Shown here: positions 1 to 6,979 of the stretch, piece by piece
Layout of the letters: each line of letters opens with the position of its first letter
How positions within the stretch are numbered: the stretch's first letter is position 1
From: an uncultured Lachnospiraceae bacterium
GTDB lineage: Bacteria > Bacillota > Clostridia > Lachnospirales > Lachnospiraceae
Length of the DNA stretch: 10,693 nt
Reading direction: 5' to 3'
NCBI GenBank assembly: GCA_902797705.1
Contig: CADBTX010000269.1
Location: 1 to 10,693, forward strand
Program-made: the position numbers and the translations under genes
The notes under the pieces: model-generated
The model's input: only the letters and a program-made list of their open reading frames with translations
What the model was told of the DNA's origin: nothing
The model's database searches: none

Positions 1-1106
1 ATCCCTATATAGTCCGGGTTCAGGGCCTCGTTTATCTCTTTCAGAAGCGCCTCTCTGCATTCATTCAATAAATCGCTCCTTATGACCAGGGTCACCGAGT
101 CGATCCCGGTAAGGCACTGTTCAAAGGTCAGATCCCGGCGGTTCAGGATATCAAGTATCATGGCGCTGAAGCCGGAGCCGTCGCTGGCCATGACCTTCTC
201 TATCTGAAGCACGGCCATTCCCTTTTTTCCCGCAACTCCCACAACCGGATATTTCTTTTCACCCTCCGGAAGCTGCCTTACTATGGTGGTGCCCCGGTCT
301 TCAGGGTCATCGGTATTTCTGATATTTATGGAGATCCCGCTTTCGGAGGCAGGAAGCACCGCATCCGTGTGGAGCACGCTGGCTCCCATGTACGAAAGAG
401 TCCTTAACTCTCTGAAGCTTAAGAATTCCACACTTCTGGGATCCTTTACAATGGAGGGATCCGCCGCAAGAAGTCCCGAAACATCTGTCCAGTTCTCATA
501 GAGATCGGCATTCACCGCACAGGCCGCAAGGCTTCCCGTCACATCGGATCCGCCCCTCGGAAGAGTGTGTATCCGCCCGCTGCCGTCCGCTCCGTAGAAC
601 CCGGCGATCACCGCATTCTTAAGAGGTCTGAGGGCCGCCCTCATGGCGCGTCTCGTCATCTGGTCATCAGGCACCCCTTCCTCATCAAAGCATACGCACC
701 ACTCCGGATCCACGAAGGTGAATCCTAAGTATTCCGCAAGTATCCTGGAATTAAAGTACTCTCCCCGGCTCGCGATATAATCCCGGTTCGGGTTATTAAT
801 TATCTTCTCTCTAAGGATATCGAATTCCTGATTTAAGGGAAAATCAATGTTCAGTTCAATGATGATATCCCTGAACCTACCCTTTATCTCCTCAAGAAGG
901 GGATCAAAATTATCTCCGCGGGTTGCCCTCTCATATACATTGAGAAGCATGTCCGTGACCTTCATATCCCCGGGAAAACGCTTGCCCGGAGCGGAAGCCA
1001 CGATTATCCTTCTGTCCGGATCAGCGTCTATTATATTTTTTACTTTGATGAAGTGGCTCCCGTCCGCCAGGGAGGAGCCACCGAATTTTGCTACTATCGT
1101 TTTCAT
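1..1106 (-). CDS. lysC: Aspartate kinase (aspartokinase), 3' end cut by window edge
   Basis: Phosphorylates L-aspartate with ATP, the first step toward lysine, threonine, methionine and diaminopimelate, in the cytosol. The 368 visible residues begin with the kinase signature KFGGSS (residues 7-12). A substrate-binding stretch ASRGEYFNS follows at 112-120, then RGGSD at 184-188 with NADLYENWTDVSG (199-211), a wording typical of clostridial aspartokinases. Regulatory ACT sequence starts near residue 287 (PVVGVAGKKGMAVLQIE) and runs to the edge. Family members are usually about 400-450 residues, so roughly 50-80 are missing. The ATG at 1106 is chosen because KFGGSS normally sits this close to the N-terminus. 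The ribosome site is weak: AGGA lies about 13 bases upstream, and a 3-codon ATG...TGA overlaps the start. The gene follows the ACT gene by 43 bases with no clear promoter or terminator between, so it may be the last gene of the ior transcript. Feedback control by lysine or threonine is likely for the family but cannot be read here. Confidence 0.95.
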   Translation of the reverse strand, partial: MKTIVAKFGGSSLADGSHFIKVKNIIDADPDRRIIVASAPGKRFPGDMKVTDMLLNVYERATRGDNFDPLLEEIKGRFRDIIIELNIDFPLNQEFDILREKIINNPNRDYIASRGEYFNSRILAEYLGFTFVDPEWCVCFDEEGVPDDQMTRRAMRAALRPLKNAVIAGFYGADGSGRIHTLPRGGSDVTGSLAACAVNADLYENWTDVSGLLAADPSIVKDPRSVEFLSFRELRTLSYMGASVLHTDAVLPASESGISINIRNTDDPEDRGTTIVRQLPEGEKKYPVVGVAGKKGMAVLQIEKVMASDGSGFSAMILDILNRRDLTFEQCLTGIDSVTLVIRSDLLNECREALLKEINEALNPDYIG

Positions 1107-1149
1107 ATGCCCATCCGGGTCCTGTTCTTCTTAAAGCTCTGAGATATAA

Positions 1150-1584
1150 TTAAAGCTCCGATATGTGCTCCTGATCCACCAGACGGAAGCCGGCGAGATC
1201 AAGTGTCGACTCAGCCCTCTCAATATGGGCCACCTTCATGATAAGGTAGGCCTTGTCCACTTCCTTTCCGCCGAGGAAAGCATACATGTACTCCAGATTC
1301 ACCTGGGCTGCGGAAAGGGTCTTCAAAACCTTATTGAGTCCGCCGGGAGTATCCGGTATCTCCACCGCCAGTACGTCAGAGAGCCTGTTTACAAAACCTG
1401 CGTCCTTTAATACCGTAGTAGTCTCATATACATCATCCACTATAAGCCTCGCGATGCCGAAGTCTTCGGCCTCCGCAAGGGAGATGGCTCTCATATCGAT
1501 ATTGTTCTTTGCCAGCACATCGGTCATCTCTTCCAGTGTACCGGGTTTGTTTTCCATAAAAACCGAGATCTGCTTAATTGCCAT
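1150..1584 (-). CDS. Tandem ACT-domain amino-acid-binding protein linked to paaK
   Basis: A 144-residue cytosolic protein made of two ACT domains and nothing else. The first starts ISVFMENKPGTLEEMTDVL (residues 6-24) and the second contains IPDTPGGLNKVLKTL (76-90). The ENKPG and DTPGG loops are the usual ligand-binding turns of ACT domains, which bind amino acids at dimer interfaces. Stand-alone double-ACT proteins of this size are commonly found directly beside phenylacetate-CoA ligase genes, as here: only 15 bases separate it from the paaK stop. The ATG at 1584 has a strong AAGGAGG five bases upstream, located in that gap. By context it probably senses an aromatic amino acid and modulates PaaK or IorAB, but the ligand and partner are inferred. 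No catalytic or DNA-binding domain is present. Confidence 0.9.
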   Translation of the reverse strand: MAIKQISVFMENKPGTLEEMTDVLAKNNIDMRAISLAEAEDFGIARLIVDDVYETTTVLKDAGFVNRLSDVLAVEIPDTPGGLNKVLKTLSAAQVNLEYMYAFLGGKEVDKAYLIMKVAHIERAESTLDLAGFRLVDQEHISEL

Positions 1585-1599
1585 AGAGCCCTCCTTTTC

Positions 1600-2901
1600 T
1601 TATATCTTCCTGTTATCTATCACACGGACAGCCTTGCCCTCCGAGCGCTGGATGGACTTCGGTGCCACCAGGGTAACCTTTGCCTTGATACCCAGCATGG
1701 ACTGCAGTCCGGCCACAAGCTTCGACTGTCTCGCCTCTATCTCACCCAGATTGTCTGTAAACATTTCCGGCGTCATCTCCACATGGACATCCAGTGTATC
1801 AGTATTATTGACCCTGCCCACTATTATCTGATAATTAGCCGAATAACCGTTATTTAAGAGAACAGTCTCTATCTGTGACGGGAATACGTTTACGCCGCGG
1901 ATGATGAGCATATCGTCCGTACGTCCTTTGGGCTTCGCCATCCTGATAAGGGTACGTCCGCAGGAGCACTTCCTGCGAGACAGCTTGCAGATATCCCTTG
2001 TGCGGTAACGAAGGAGAGGAAAGGCCTCCTTATCGAGAGAAGTAAATACCAGTTCTCCCTCCGTATCATCCGGCAGCACCTCACCGGTGTCGGGGTCTAT
2101 GATCTCAGGTATAAAATGATCTTCATTTACATGCATCCCCTTTTGCTCAGAGCATTCGAAGGAAACGCCTGGTCCGGAAAGCTCCGTAAGCCCGTAGATA
2201 TCATAGGCCTTTATTCCCATGGTCTTTTCTATGTCGCTGCGCATTTCCTCACTCCAGGCCTCCGCTCCGAAGATGCCGGCCTTAAGAGGTATCTCATCCG
2301 GTCCAAGGCCCATCTCCTTCATGCGCTCACCGAGGAAAGCCGCGTAGCTGGGGGTGCAGCAGATTATGCTGGCCTCCAGATCTTTTATGAACATTATCTG
2401 TCTGTCGGTATTTCCGGAAGATATAGGAACCGTGAGACAGCCTACCTTATGGCTTCCGTCGTTGAGTCCCGCTCCTCCCGTAAAGAGTCCGAAGCCGTAA
2501 GCCACCTGAACAACGCTTTTCTTTGTGGCTCCCGCTGCCACTAAAGCCCTGGAGGTACAGTCTGACCAAAGATCCAGATCCTCCTTTGTATAGAAGGCCA
2601 CCACCCTTTTTCCGGTGGTGCCTGAAGTGGAATGGATCCTGACACACTTCTCAAGGGGAGCCCCCAGAAGTCCGTAGGGATAGCACTCCCTCAGATCCGC
2701 TTTTGAAAGAAAAGGGAGCTTGTGAAGATCATCCCTGGATCTGATATCCTCCGGGGTGATCCCTTTTTTCTCCATCTTCTTTCTGTAATAGGGCACGTTA
2801 TCCCAGACATGCTTTACCTGCTTCACAAGCTTCTCATCCTGAAGCTTCTTCATGTCCTTAAGGGACATGCACTCGATCTTTTTCTGAAAATACCTCTCCA
2901 T
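1600..2901 (-). CDS. paaK: Phenylacetate-CoA ligase (arylacetate-CoA ligase)
   Basis: Adenylate-forming enzyme: arylacetate + ATP + CoA gives arylacetyl-CoA + AMP + PPi. The 433-residue length is normal for PaaK. Visible motifs are the phosphate-binding loop STSGTTGK (91-98), the acid-activation motif YGLTE (236-240), the ribose-binding YRTRD (299-303), the hinge GRTDDMLIIRGVNVFPSQIE (326-345) and a C-terminal EGKAVRV with the likely catalytic Lys423. C250, H257, C312 and C314 (the latter two in KCSCGR) could form a structural metal site; this is inference. The ATG at 2901 lies 9 bases after the iorB stop. AAAGGAA about 14 bases upstream is a rather distant ribosome site, so reading may depend on coupling to iorB. 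In anaerobes this copy, linked to iorAB, works on phenylacetate, indoleacetate or hydroxyphenylacetate rather than in aerobic phenylacetate breakdown; no paaABCDE genes are seen. Confidence 0.95.
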   Translation of the reverse strand: MERYFQKKIECMSLKDMKKLQDEKLVKQVKHVWDNVPYYRKKMEKKGITPEDIRSRDDLHKLPFLSKADLRECYPYGLLGAPLEKCVRIHSTSGTTGKRVVAFYTKEDLDLWSDCTSRALVAAGATKKSVVQVAYGFGLFTGGAGLNDGSHKVGCLTVPISSGNTDRQIMFIKDLEASIICCTPSYAAFLGERMKEMGLGPDEIPLKAGIFGAEAWSEEMRSDIEKTMGIKAYDIYGLTELSGPGVSFECSEQKGMHVNEDHFIPEIIDPDTGEVLPDDTEGELVFTSLDKEAFPLLRYRTRDICKLSRRKCSCGRTLIRMAKPKGRTDDMLIIRGVNVFPSQIETVLLNNGYSANYQIIVGRVNNTDTLDVHVEMTPEMFTDNLGEIEARQSKLVAGLQSMLGIKAKVTLVAPKSIQRSEGKAVRVIDNRKI

Positions 2902-2910
2902 TTTCCGATG

Positions 2911-3483
2911 TTATTCCTTTCTTCCCAGTTGAAATGCTTTCTTATTGATCTCCAGGAGTTTCTCCGGAACATTGGCTTCCAGAGCCTTTATCCAGGCCTC
3001 CTCAGGAAAATCAAAATAATGTGAAAGTCTTCCCAAGAGAACTACGTTCACGGCCTTGATGCTGCCTGCCTCCCCAGCAAGCTTAAGACAATCAAGGGCG
3101 TCTACCTTCGCGCCTTTCCCCTTCATTTTTTCAACCAGATCCTCAGGATACTCTGCGGCACCCAGCACTACAGGCATGGGATCTATCTGCTGCGTATTGG
3201 TGACTATCTGTCCCCCGCTCTTTAAGCATTTTAGCCATCTGGCGGCCTCCATCAGTTCGAAGGACACGATGACATCAGCCTCACCCTCATCTATTATGGG
3301 CGAATAGACCTTGTCCCCGTATCTAACGTAAGTCACCACGCTTCCGCCTCTTTGGGACATGCCGTGAACCTCAGAAACCTTCACGTCATAGCCCTCATTT
3401 AACAAAAGATAACCAATGGTCTTGCTGGCAAGGAGTGAACCCTGACCTCCGACCCCTACGATCATAATATTCTTTGTCTCCAT
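2911..3483 (-). CDS. iorB: Indolepyruvate ferredoxin oxidoreductase, beta subunit
   Basis: Gamma-domain-type partner of IorA in the oxygen-sensitive enzyme that oxidatively decarboxylates aryl-2-oxoacids to arylacyl-CoA with ferredoxin as acceptor. The 190-residue protein begins METKNIMIVGVGGQG; the glycine-rich GVGGQG (10-15) and EVHGMSQRGG (38-47) are the hallmarks of the 2-oxoacid:ferredoxin oxidoreductase gamma/beta family. The frame is open to an upstream ATG at 3534, which would add 17 residues overlapping iorA. I choose the ATG at 3483 because GAAGGAGAG sits at the right distance, the start is 4 bases after the iorA stop, and the conserved fold begins at this methionine. Subunit order and spacing indicate co-translation with iorA. 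Confidence 0.95.
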   Translation of the reverse strand: METKNIMIVGVGGQGSLLASKTIGYLLLNEGYDVKVSEVHGMSQRGGSVVTYVRYGDKVYSPIIDEGEADVIVSFELMEAARWLKCLKSGGQIVTNTQQIDPMPVVLGAAEYPEDLVEKMKGKGAKVDALDCLKLAGEAGSIKAVNVVLLGRLSHYFDFPEEAWIKALEANVPEKLLEINKKAFQLGRKE

Positions 3484-3487
3484 ACCG

Positions 3488-5224
3488 TCACTCTCCTTCG
3501 GAGGAAAAGGCGTGCACAGCGCACATCTCTTCACAGACTCCGCATCCTACGCATAAAGTATTGTCCACATGTGCTTTTCCGTCCCTCATGGAAATGGAGG
3601 GGCAGCCTATCTTCATACAGGACTTGCAGCCCACGCATTTATCCCTGTCCACCTTGAGAGGCGGGTTCTTCTTTACATACTTTAAGAGCACGCAGGGTCT
3701 TCTGGAAATAATGACAGAAGGCTCCGATGCAGCAAGTTCCTCCTTTATGACCCTGTCACATTCCTTGAGGTCATAGGGATCCACCACACTGATACGGTTA
3801 AAGCCCATGGCTTTGCAGAGAGCTTCAAGGTCTATCTTTCCTGCGGGATCTCCCTTTATATTGAAGCCTGTAAGGGGATTCTGCTGATGTCCGGTCATAC
3901 CGGTAATGGAATTATCCAGGATTATCGAAACGGAATTGCTCTGGTTGTATGCGATATTGGCAAGGCCCGTCATTCCCGAATGCATGAAGGTGGAATCTCC
4001 TATGACAGCCACCGTCTTATGCTCTGTTTCCTCACCGCCCATCTTGTTAAAGCCGTGGATCGCGGAAAGGGAAGCTCCCATACAGAGCGTGGTATCAACT
4101 GCGTTGAGAGGTGCCCCCGAGCCTAAGGTGTAGCAGCCTATGTCGCCCAGCACCGTGCAGTTATTCTTTTTAAGTGTATAGAAAAGTCCTCTGTGGGGAC
4201 AGCCGGAACACATTGCCGGCGGACGCACAGGCATTTCCTCATCAAGGGATACGCCCTTATGCAGAACCTCTCCCAGCGCCTTTGCCACAATATTTCTGGA
4301 GAATTCACCGGTTATGGGAAGTATGTCCTTGCCTGAAACCTTAAGTCCCAGAGCCTTGCAGTGATCCTCAATGACGGGATCCAGCTCCTCCACCACCACT
4401 ACCCTCTTTACTTTTTCCGCAAATTCCTTTAGCAGCCTGTCGGGAAGGGGATTCACCAGTCCGATCTTAAGAACGGAGACCCTATCCCCGAAAACTTCCT
4501 TTACGTACTGGTAGCTTGTGGAATCAGTTATGATCCCAAGGTCACTGCCATTTATCTCCATACGGTTAACGTTTCCTTCACAGCCGTATTCCATAAGCCT
4601 TCTCATCCGCTCTTCCACTACGGGATGCTTCCTTATGGCATTAGCCGGAGACATTACATATTTCTGTATATTCTTTTCATATTCCTTTTTCGGAGGGAGC
4701 ACCCTTTCTCCCGGCTCCACCACCGACTGGGAATGAGCCACCCTGGTACACATCTTCAGCAGTACAGGGGTATCAAATTCTTCGGATATCTCGTATGCAA
4801 GCTTTGCGACTTCATAAGCTTCCTTTGAATCGGAAGGCTCCAGCATGGGTACCTTTGACGCAATGGCATGGTGCCTGGAATCCTGCTCATTCTGCGAAGA
4901 ATGCATGCCGGCATCATCCGCTACCACGATCACCATTCCGGCATTGACTCCCGTATAGGACATGGTATACAGGGGGTCCGCCGCCACGTTAAGTCCCACG
5001 TGCTTCATTGCGCAGAATGACCGCCGTCCCGCAAGGGAGGCTCCGAATGCCGCTTCCATTGCCACCTTCTCGTTAGGCGCCCATTCCGAATAAACATCAT
5101 CATATTTTGAAAGTTCCTCCGTGACCTCCGTACTGGGAGTCCCGGGATAACTGGAGGCGAAACAGACCCCTGCTTCATAGAGGCCTCTCGCCACCGCTTT
5201 ATTACCTAGCATTAACTGCTTCAT
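3488..5224 (-). CDS. iorA: Indolepyruvate ferredoxin oxidoreductase, alpha subunit
   Basis: Catalytic, thiamine diphosphate- and iron-sulfur-containing subunit that converts indolepyruvate, phenylpyruvate or hydroxyphenylpyruvate plus CoA to arylacetyl-CoA, CO2 and reduced ferredoxin. The 578 residues hold an N-terminal pyrimidine-binding domain (SYPGTPSTEV 25-34; NEKVAMEAAFG 51-61), a middle domain (about 225-320), and the diphosphate-binding domain with CSGCPHRG (339-346), GDIGCYTLG (360-368) and GDSTFMHSG (409-417) up to LDNSITGMTG (436-445). Two 4Fe-4S sites follow: C530, C533, C536, C541 with the CX2CX2CX4CP spacing usual in IorA, and C558, C561, C564, C568, where the usual proline after the last Cys is Ala. 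The ATG at 5224 is the only sensible start because an in-frame TGA lies nine codons upstream. Its AAAGGAG is unusually far away (15 bases). A consensus-like promoter drives the gene. Confidence 0.97.
   Translation of the reverse strand: MKQLMLGNKAVARGLYEAGVCFASSYPGTPSTEVTEELSKYDDVYSEWAPNEKVAMEAAFGASLAGRRSFCAMKHVGLNVAADPLYTMSYTGVNAGMVIVVADDAGMHSSQNEQDSRHHAIASKVPMLEPSDSKEAYEVAKLAYEISEEFDTPVLLKMCTRVAHSQSVVEPGERVLPPKKEYEKNIQKYVMSPANAIRKHPVVEERMRRLMEYGCEGNVNRMEINGSDLGIITDSTSYQYVKEVFGDRVSVLKIGLVNPLPDRLLKEFAEKVKRVVVVEELDPVIEDHCKALGLKVSGKDILPITGEFSRNIVAKALGEVLHKGVSLDEEMPVRPPAMCSGCPHRGLFYTLKKNNCTVLGDIGCYTLGSGAPLNAVDTTLCMGASLSAIHGFNKMGGEETEHKTVAVIGDSTFMHSGMTGLANIAYNQSNSVSIILDNSITGMTGHQQNPLTGFNIKGDPAGKIDLEALCKAMGFNRISVVDPYDLKECDRVIKEELAASEPSVIISRRPCVLLKYVKKNPPLKVDRDKCVGCKSCMKIGCPSISMRDGKAHVDNTLCVGCGVCEEMCAVHAFSSEGE
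3493..3498 (-). promoter_or_regulatory. iorB: Ribosome binding site deciding the iorB start
   Basis: AAGGAG lies inside the last codons of iorA, nine bases before the ATG at 3483. It supports the short 190-residue IorB over the longer open frame that starts at 3534. Confidence 0.8.
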
Positions 5225-5256
5225 GTCTTGTCTGCGCTGCTCCTTTCACCCGGCAT
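5221..5256 (-). other. Possible 11-codon leader ORF overlapping the iorA start
   Basis: An ATG at 5256 opens a frame encoding MPGERSSADKT. Its TGA shares bases with the iorA ATG (ATGA overlap), the arrangement seen in translational coupling. AGGA stands nine bases before the leader ATG, and the iorA ribosome site lies within the leader. It sits wholly inside the predicted 5' leader of the transcript. The peptide has no run of aromatic codons, so it does not look like an amino acid attenuator. A chance ORF this short is quite possible. Confidence 0.3.
5240..5246 (-). promoter_or_regulatory. iorA: Distant ribosome binding site of iorA
   Basis: AAAGGAG is the only good anti-16S match before iorA, but 15 bases separate it from the ATG at 5224, well beyond the usual 5-9. 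No in-frame alternative start exists between them, since the codon just before the site is TGA. The overlapping leader ORF may explain the spacing. Confidence 0.55.
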
Positions 5257-5287
5257 TTATTAAAATCCTGCCTTTTTTCCAAACCTC

Positions 5288-5316
5288 ATTATATTTTCTG
5301 CACTCCCCACCGTCAA
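5288..5316 (-). promoter_or_regulatory. SigA-type promoter of the ior operon
   Basis: Read on the minus strand, the -35 element is TTGACG (5316-5311), the spacer is exactly 17 bases and the -10 element is TATAAT (5293-5288). That is one mismatch from full consensus in the two hexamers. Transcription would start near 5281, giving a leader of about 57 bases before iorA. The spacer end is A-rich. No obvious operator palindrome overlaps it. The position in the only sizeable intergenic gap of the window supports it. Confidence 0.85.
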
Positions 5317-5320
5317 GAAA

Positions 5321-5346
5321 GTCCATTGGACGCCCTTACAGAGGGC
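5321..5346 (-). terminator. Weak candidate terminator after the oxidoreductase gene
   Basis: Two adjacent small hairpins lie 22 bases after the oxidoreductase stop: GCCCT/AGGGC with a 5-base loop (5346-5332), then GTCC/GGAC with a 3-base loop (5331-5321), followed by TTTCTT. The stems are short and the U-tract is interrupted, so termination would be partial at best. It directly precedes the -35 box of the ior promoter. Confidence 0.3.
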
Positions 5347-5367
5347 AGCATTTCAACGAACAGATCC

Positions 5368-6345
5368 TCACTCAAAGGGGAACACTATCCCAAACTGCTT
5401 TCTTATCTCATCCATCTGCTTCATTATGGTGAGAGTCTCACTATGGGGCATCTCCTCACATTCGATCCGACCTTCTTCAAGAGCCTTCTTGCATGAAAGA
5501 ACCTCATACTCGTAACCCGTGATCTGTTCCGGAACCTCGATATCCTTCCTTATGCGGTAGCTAGTCCTGTCCGGCTCATACACCGTGATACGCTGGGGAT
5601 TATTGATATTCTGCACAGTGATAAAGCCTTCTGTTCCGGCAATGAGTCCCCGGCGGTCCGTAAGGGCGTACATGGTGGTGAACATACTGGCCATGGTGCC
5701 GTCACTGTATTCAAGCATCACCGTATCCTGGCCGTCCACTCCGGTTTCCGTAGGCACCATTGAGGCCTCGATCCTCTTGATGTCATTTCCAAGGATCATG
5801 CTGGAAAAGTTCAGGGTATATACGGTGAGATCCAAAAGACATCCACCTGCCAGTTCCGGCCTGACCATGCGCTCATTCATGTCTATCCTGTAGCCGAGAT
5901 TGGAGGCCACGGTGACGATCTTTCCTATCTCACCCCCATCCAGAAGCTCATCTATGATCCTTCTGGATGGCATATATCTGGTCCAGATGGCCTCTGTTAA
6001 GAGCAGCTTCTTTTCCTCTGCCAGCTTTATCATCTCTTCCGCCTGAGCCGTATTTGCCGCAAAGGACTTTTCGCAGAGCACATTTCTCCCCGCATTAAGG
6101 GCCTCCAGCGTCCATTTATGATGGTGGGAATGGGGAACCGCTATATAAACAAGATCCACCTTATCGTCATCCAGCATATCATTATAGGATCCGTAGGCCT
6201 TCTCAAAGCCCCATTTCTTCGCAAAGGCCTCTGCCTTTTCCTTATCCCTTGAAGCAACGGCGTAAGCATCAACGTCCTTTAATCCCGCAATTGTCTTCGC
6301 CATCTCTCCCGCGATGCCTCCGGCACCCAGTATTCCCAGTCTCAT
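5368..6345 (-). CDS. Gfo/Idh/MocA-family NAD(P)-dependent oxidoreductase
   Basis: A 325-residue cytosolic dehydrogenase, the usual family length. The N-terminal Rossmann domain opens with LGILGAGGIAG (3-13), contains IAVPHSHHH (68-76) and ends with the CEKSFAAN element (91-98), where Lys93 matches the conserved EKP lysine but the proline is Ser. The C-terminal substrate domain has AGGCLLDLTVYTLNF (166-180), with Asp172 and Tyr176 where catalytic residues usually lie. This wording is closest to the dihydrodiol-dehydrogenase-like / sugar oxidoreductase branch; the substrate cannot be told. The ATG at 6345 follows AAGGAGGT by five bases, the best ribosome site in the window. It starts 25 bases after the small acidic gene's stop, so the two are probably cotranscribed, though a metabolic link is not evident. 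Confidence 0.92.
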   Translation of the reverse strand: MRLGILGAGGIAGEMAKTIAGLKDVDAYAVASRDKEKAEAFAKKWGFEKAYGSYNDMLDDDKVDLVYIAVPHSHHHKWTLEALNAGRNVLCEKSFAANTAQAEEMIKLAEEKKLLLTEAIWTRYMPSRRIIDELLDGGEIGKIVTVASNLGYRIDMNERMVRPELAGGCLLDLTVYTLNFSSMILGNDIKRIEASMVPTETGVDGQDTVMLEYSDGTMASMFTTMYALTDRRGLIAGTEGFITVQNINNPQRITVYEPDRTSYRIRKDIEVPEQITGYEYEVLSCKKALEEGRIECEEMPHSETLTIMKQMDEIRKQFGIVFPFE

Positions 6346-6370
6346 ATATTACCTCCTTAACCCGAAAAAA

Positions 6371-6889
6371 CTAAAACTGATCCGGGGAAATATCCTCCCC
6401 TTCATTTACCTTAAGCAGAAGATCCATATACATATCAGCGGATACCAGGGCATTGGTGAGTACAATGTTCATCTCATCATAGAGCTGATCCTTCCCGAGC
6501 CCCGCAGGCAGAGGCACCGTAAGCCTGTAAAGCATAAACTCACCCTCCTCATCGATGCAGAAACCTCCGCAGGGTATCCTGAAATTGATAAAGGACATGA
6601 TCTTAAATAATTCCGGCAGCCTTTCCTTATCCACGCTGTCCCCGATGGTGATCACCGCCGAAAATAACTGCACCGTGTCCTCTTCGGACAGCGGCGGCAT
6701 AAAGAAGAATTCTCCCAGCGCCCCTTCCTCATTGTCCTGTCCGATCTCGTCAAATACCACCCTCAAGACCTCAGGGCTGTTCTCGTTTTCTGCTTCCTCA
6801 AGTTCTGCCACAAGGAGTTCCTCCTGCAGGGAATCCCTTAATCTTTCCAAAAGCTCGTGTCTTTCAGCCAGTACCTTCTCTATATCCAT
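6371..6889 (-). CDS. Small acidic protein, YbjN / secretion-chaperone-like (tentative)
   Basis: No confident family match. The 172-residue protein is strongly acidic and soluble, with no signal peptide or membrane segment. Residues 1-35 are probably helical (MDIEKVLAERHELLERLRDS...). From about residue 73 the pattern helix, then PELFKIMSFINFRI (92-105), then strands around FCIDEEGEFMLYRLTVPLP (110-128), then a helix ending DLLLKVNEGE (156-165) resembles the YbjN family and the related fold of class I type III secretion chaperones. That is pattern recognition, not a search. The frame also has an ATG at 6901, but that ATGGAGG is itself the ribosome site for the ATG at 6889. It lies 90 bases after the giant gene's stop and 25 before the oxidoreductase. 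By position it could be the giant protein's chaperone or immunity partner. Confidence 0.8.
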   Translation of the reverse strand: MDIEKVLAERHELLERLRDSLQEELLVAELEEAENENSPEVLRVVFDEIGQDNEEGALGEFFFMPPLSEEDTVQLFSAVITIGDSVDKERLPELFKIMSFINFRIPCGGFCIDEEGEFMLYRLTVPLPAGLGKDQLYDEMNIVLTNALVSADMYMDLLLKVNEGEDISPDQF

Positions 6890-6894
6890 AATAG

Positions 6895-6899
6895 CCTCC
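6895..6899 (-). promoter_or_regulatory. Ribosome binding site deciding the start of the acidic protein
   Basis: GGAGG, five bases before the ATG at 6889. It overlaps the alternative upstream ATG at 6901, which has only a poor site of its own; the start at 6889 is therefore preferred. Confidence 0.7.
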
Positions 6900-6979
6900 A
6901 TTCTTTGTATTCCTTCAGACTCATGCCTTCAGTTGTTTTTCCTTCTCCTTCATCGGCCGGCGTTCCGTTATTCTCCGAC

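Noticed and set aside
1253..1831. 192-codon open frame on the plus strand
   Set aside because: It lies opposite the ACT gene and the end of paaK, both clear family members. The predicted protein is Ser/Thr-rich with no recognisable motif, as expected for an antisense shadow.
6356..6375. T-run after the small acidic gene as a terminator
   Set aside because: TTTTTT directly follows the stop codon, but no hairpin precedes it. The run would lie in the loop of the only possible CCCG/CGGG pairing, and the next gene's ribosome site is immediately downstream.
6902..6979. Promoter or extra small gene in the gap after the giant gene
   Set aside because: Only ORFs of 10-14 codons are present. The best -35/-10-like pair (CTGAAG, TACAAA) is far from consensus.
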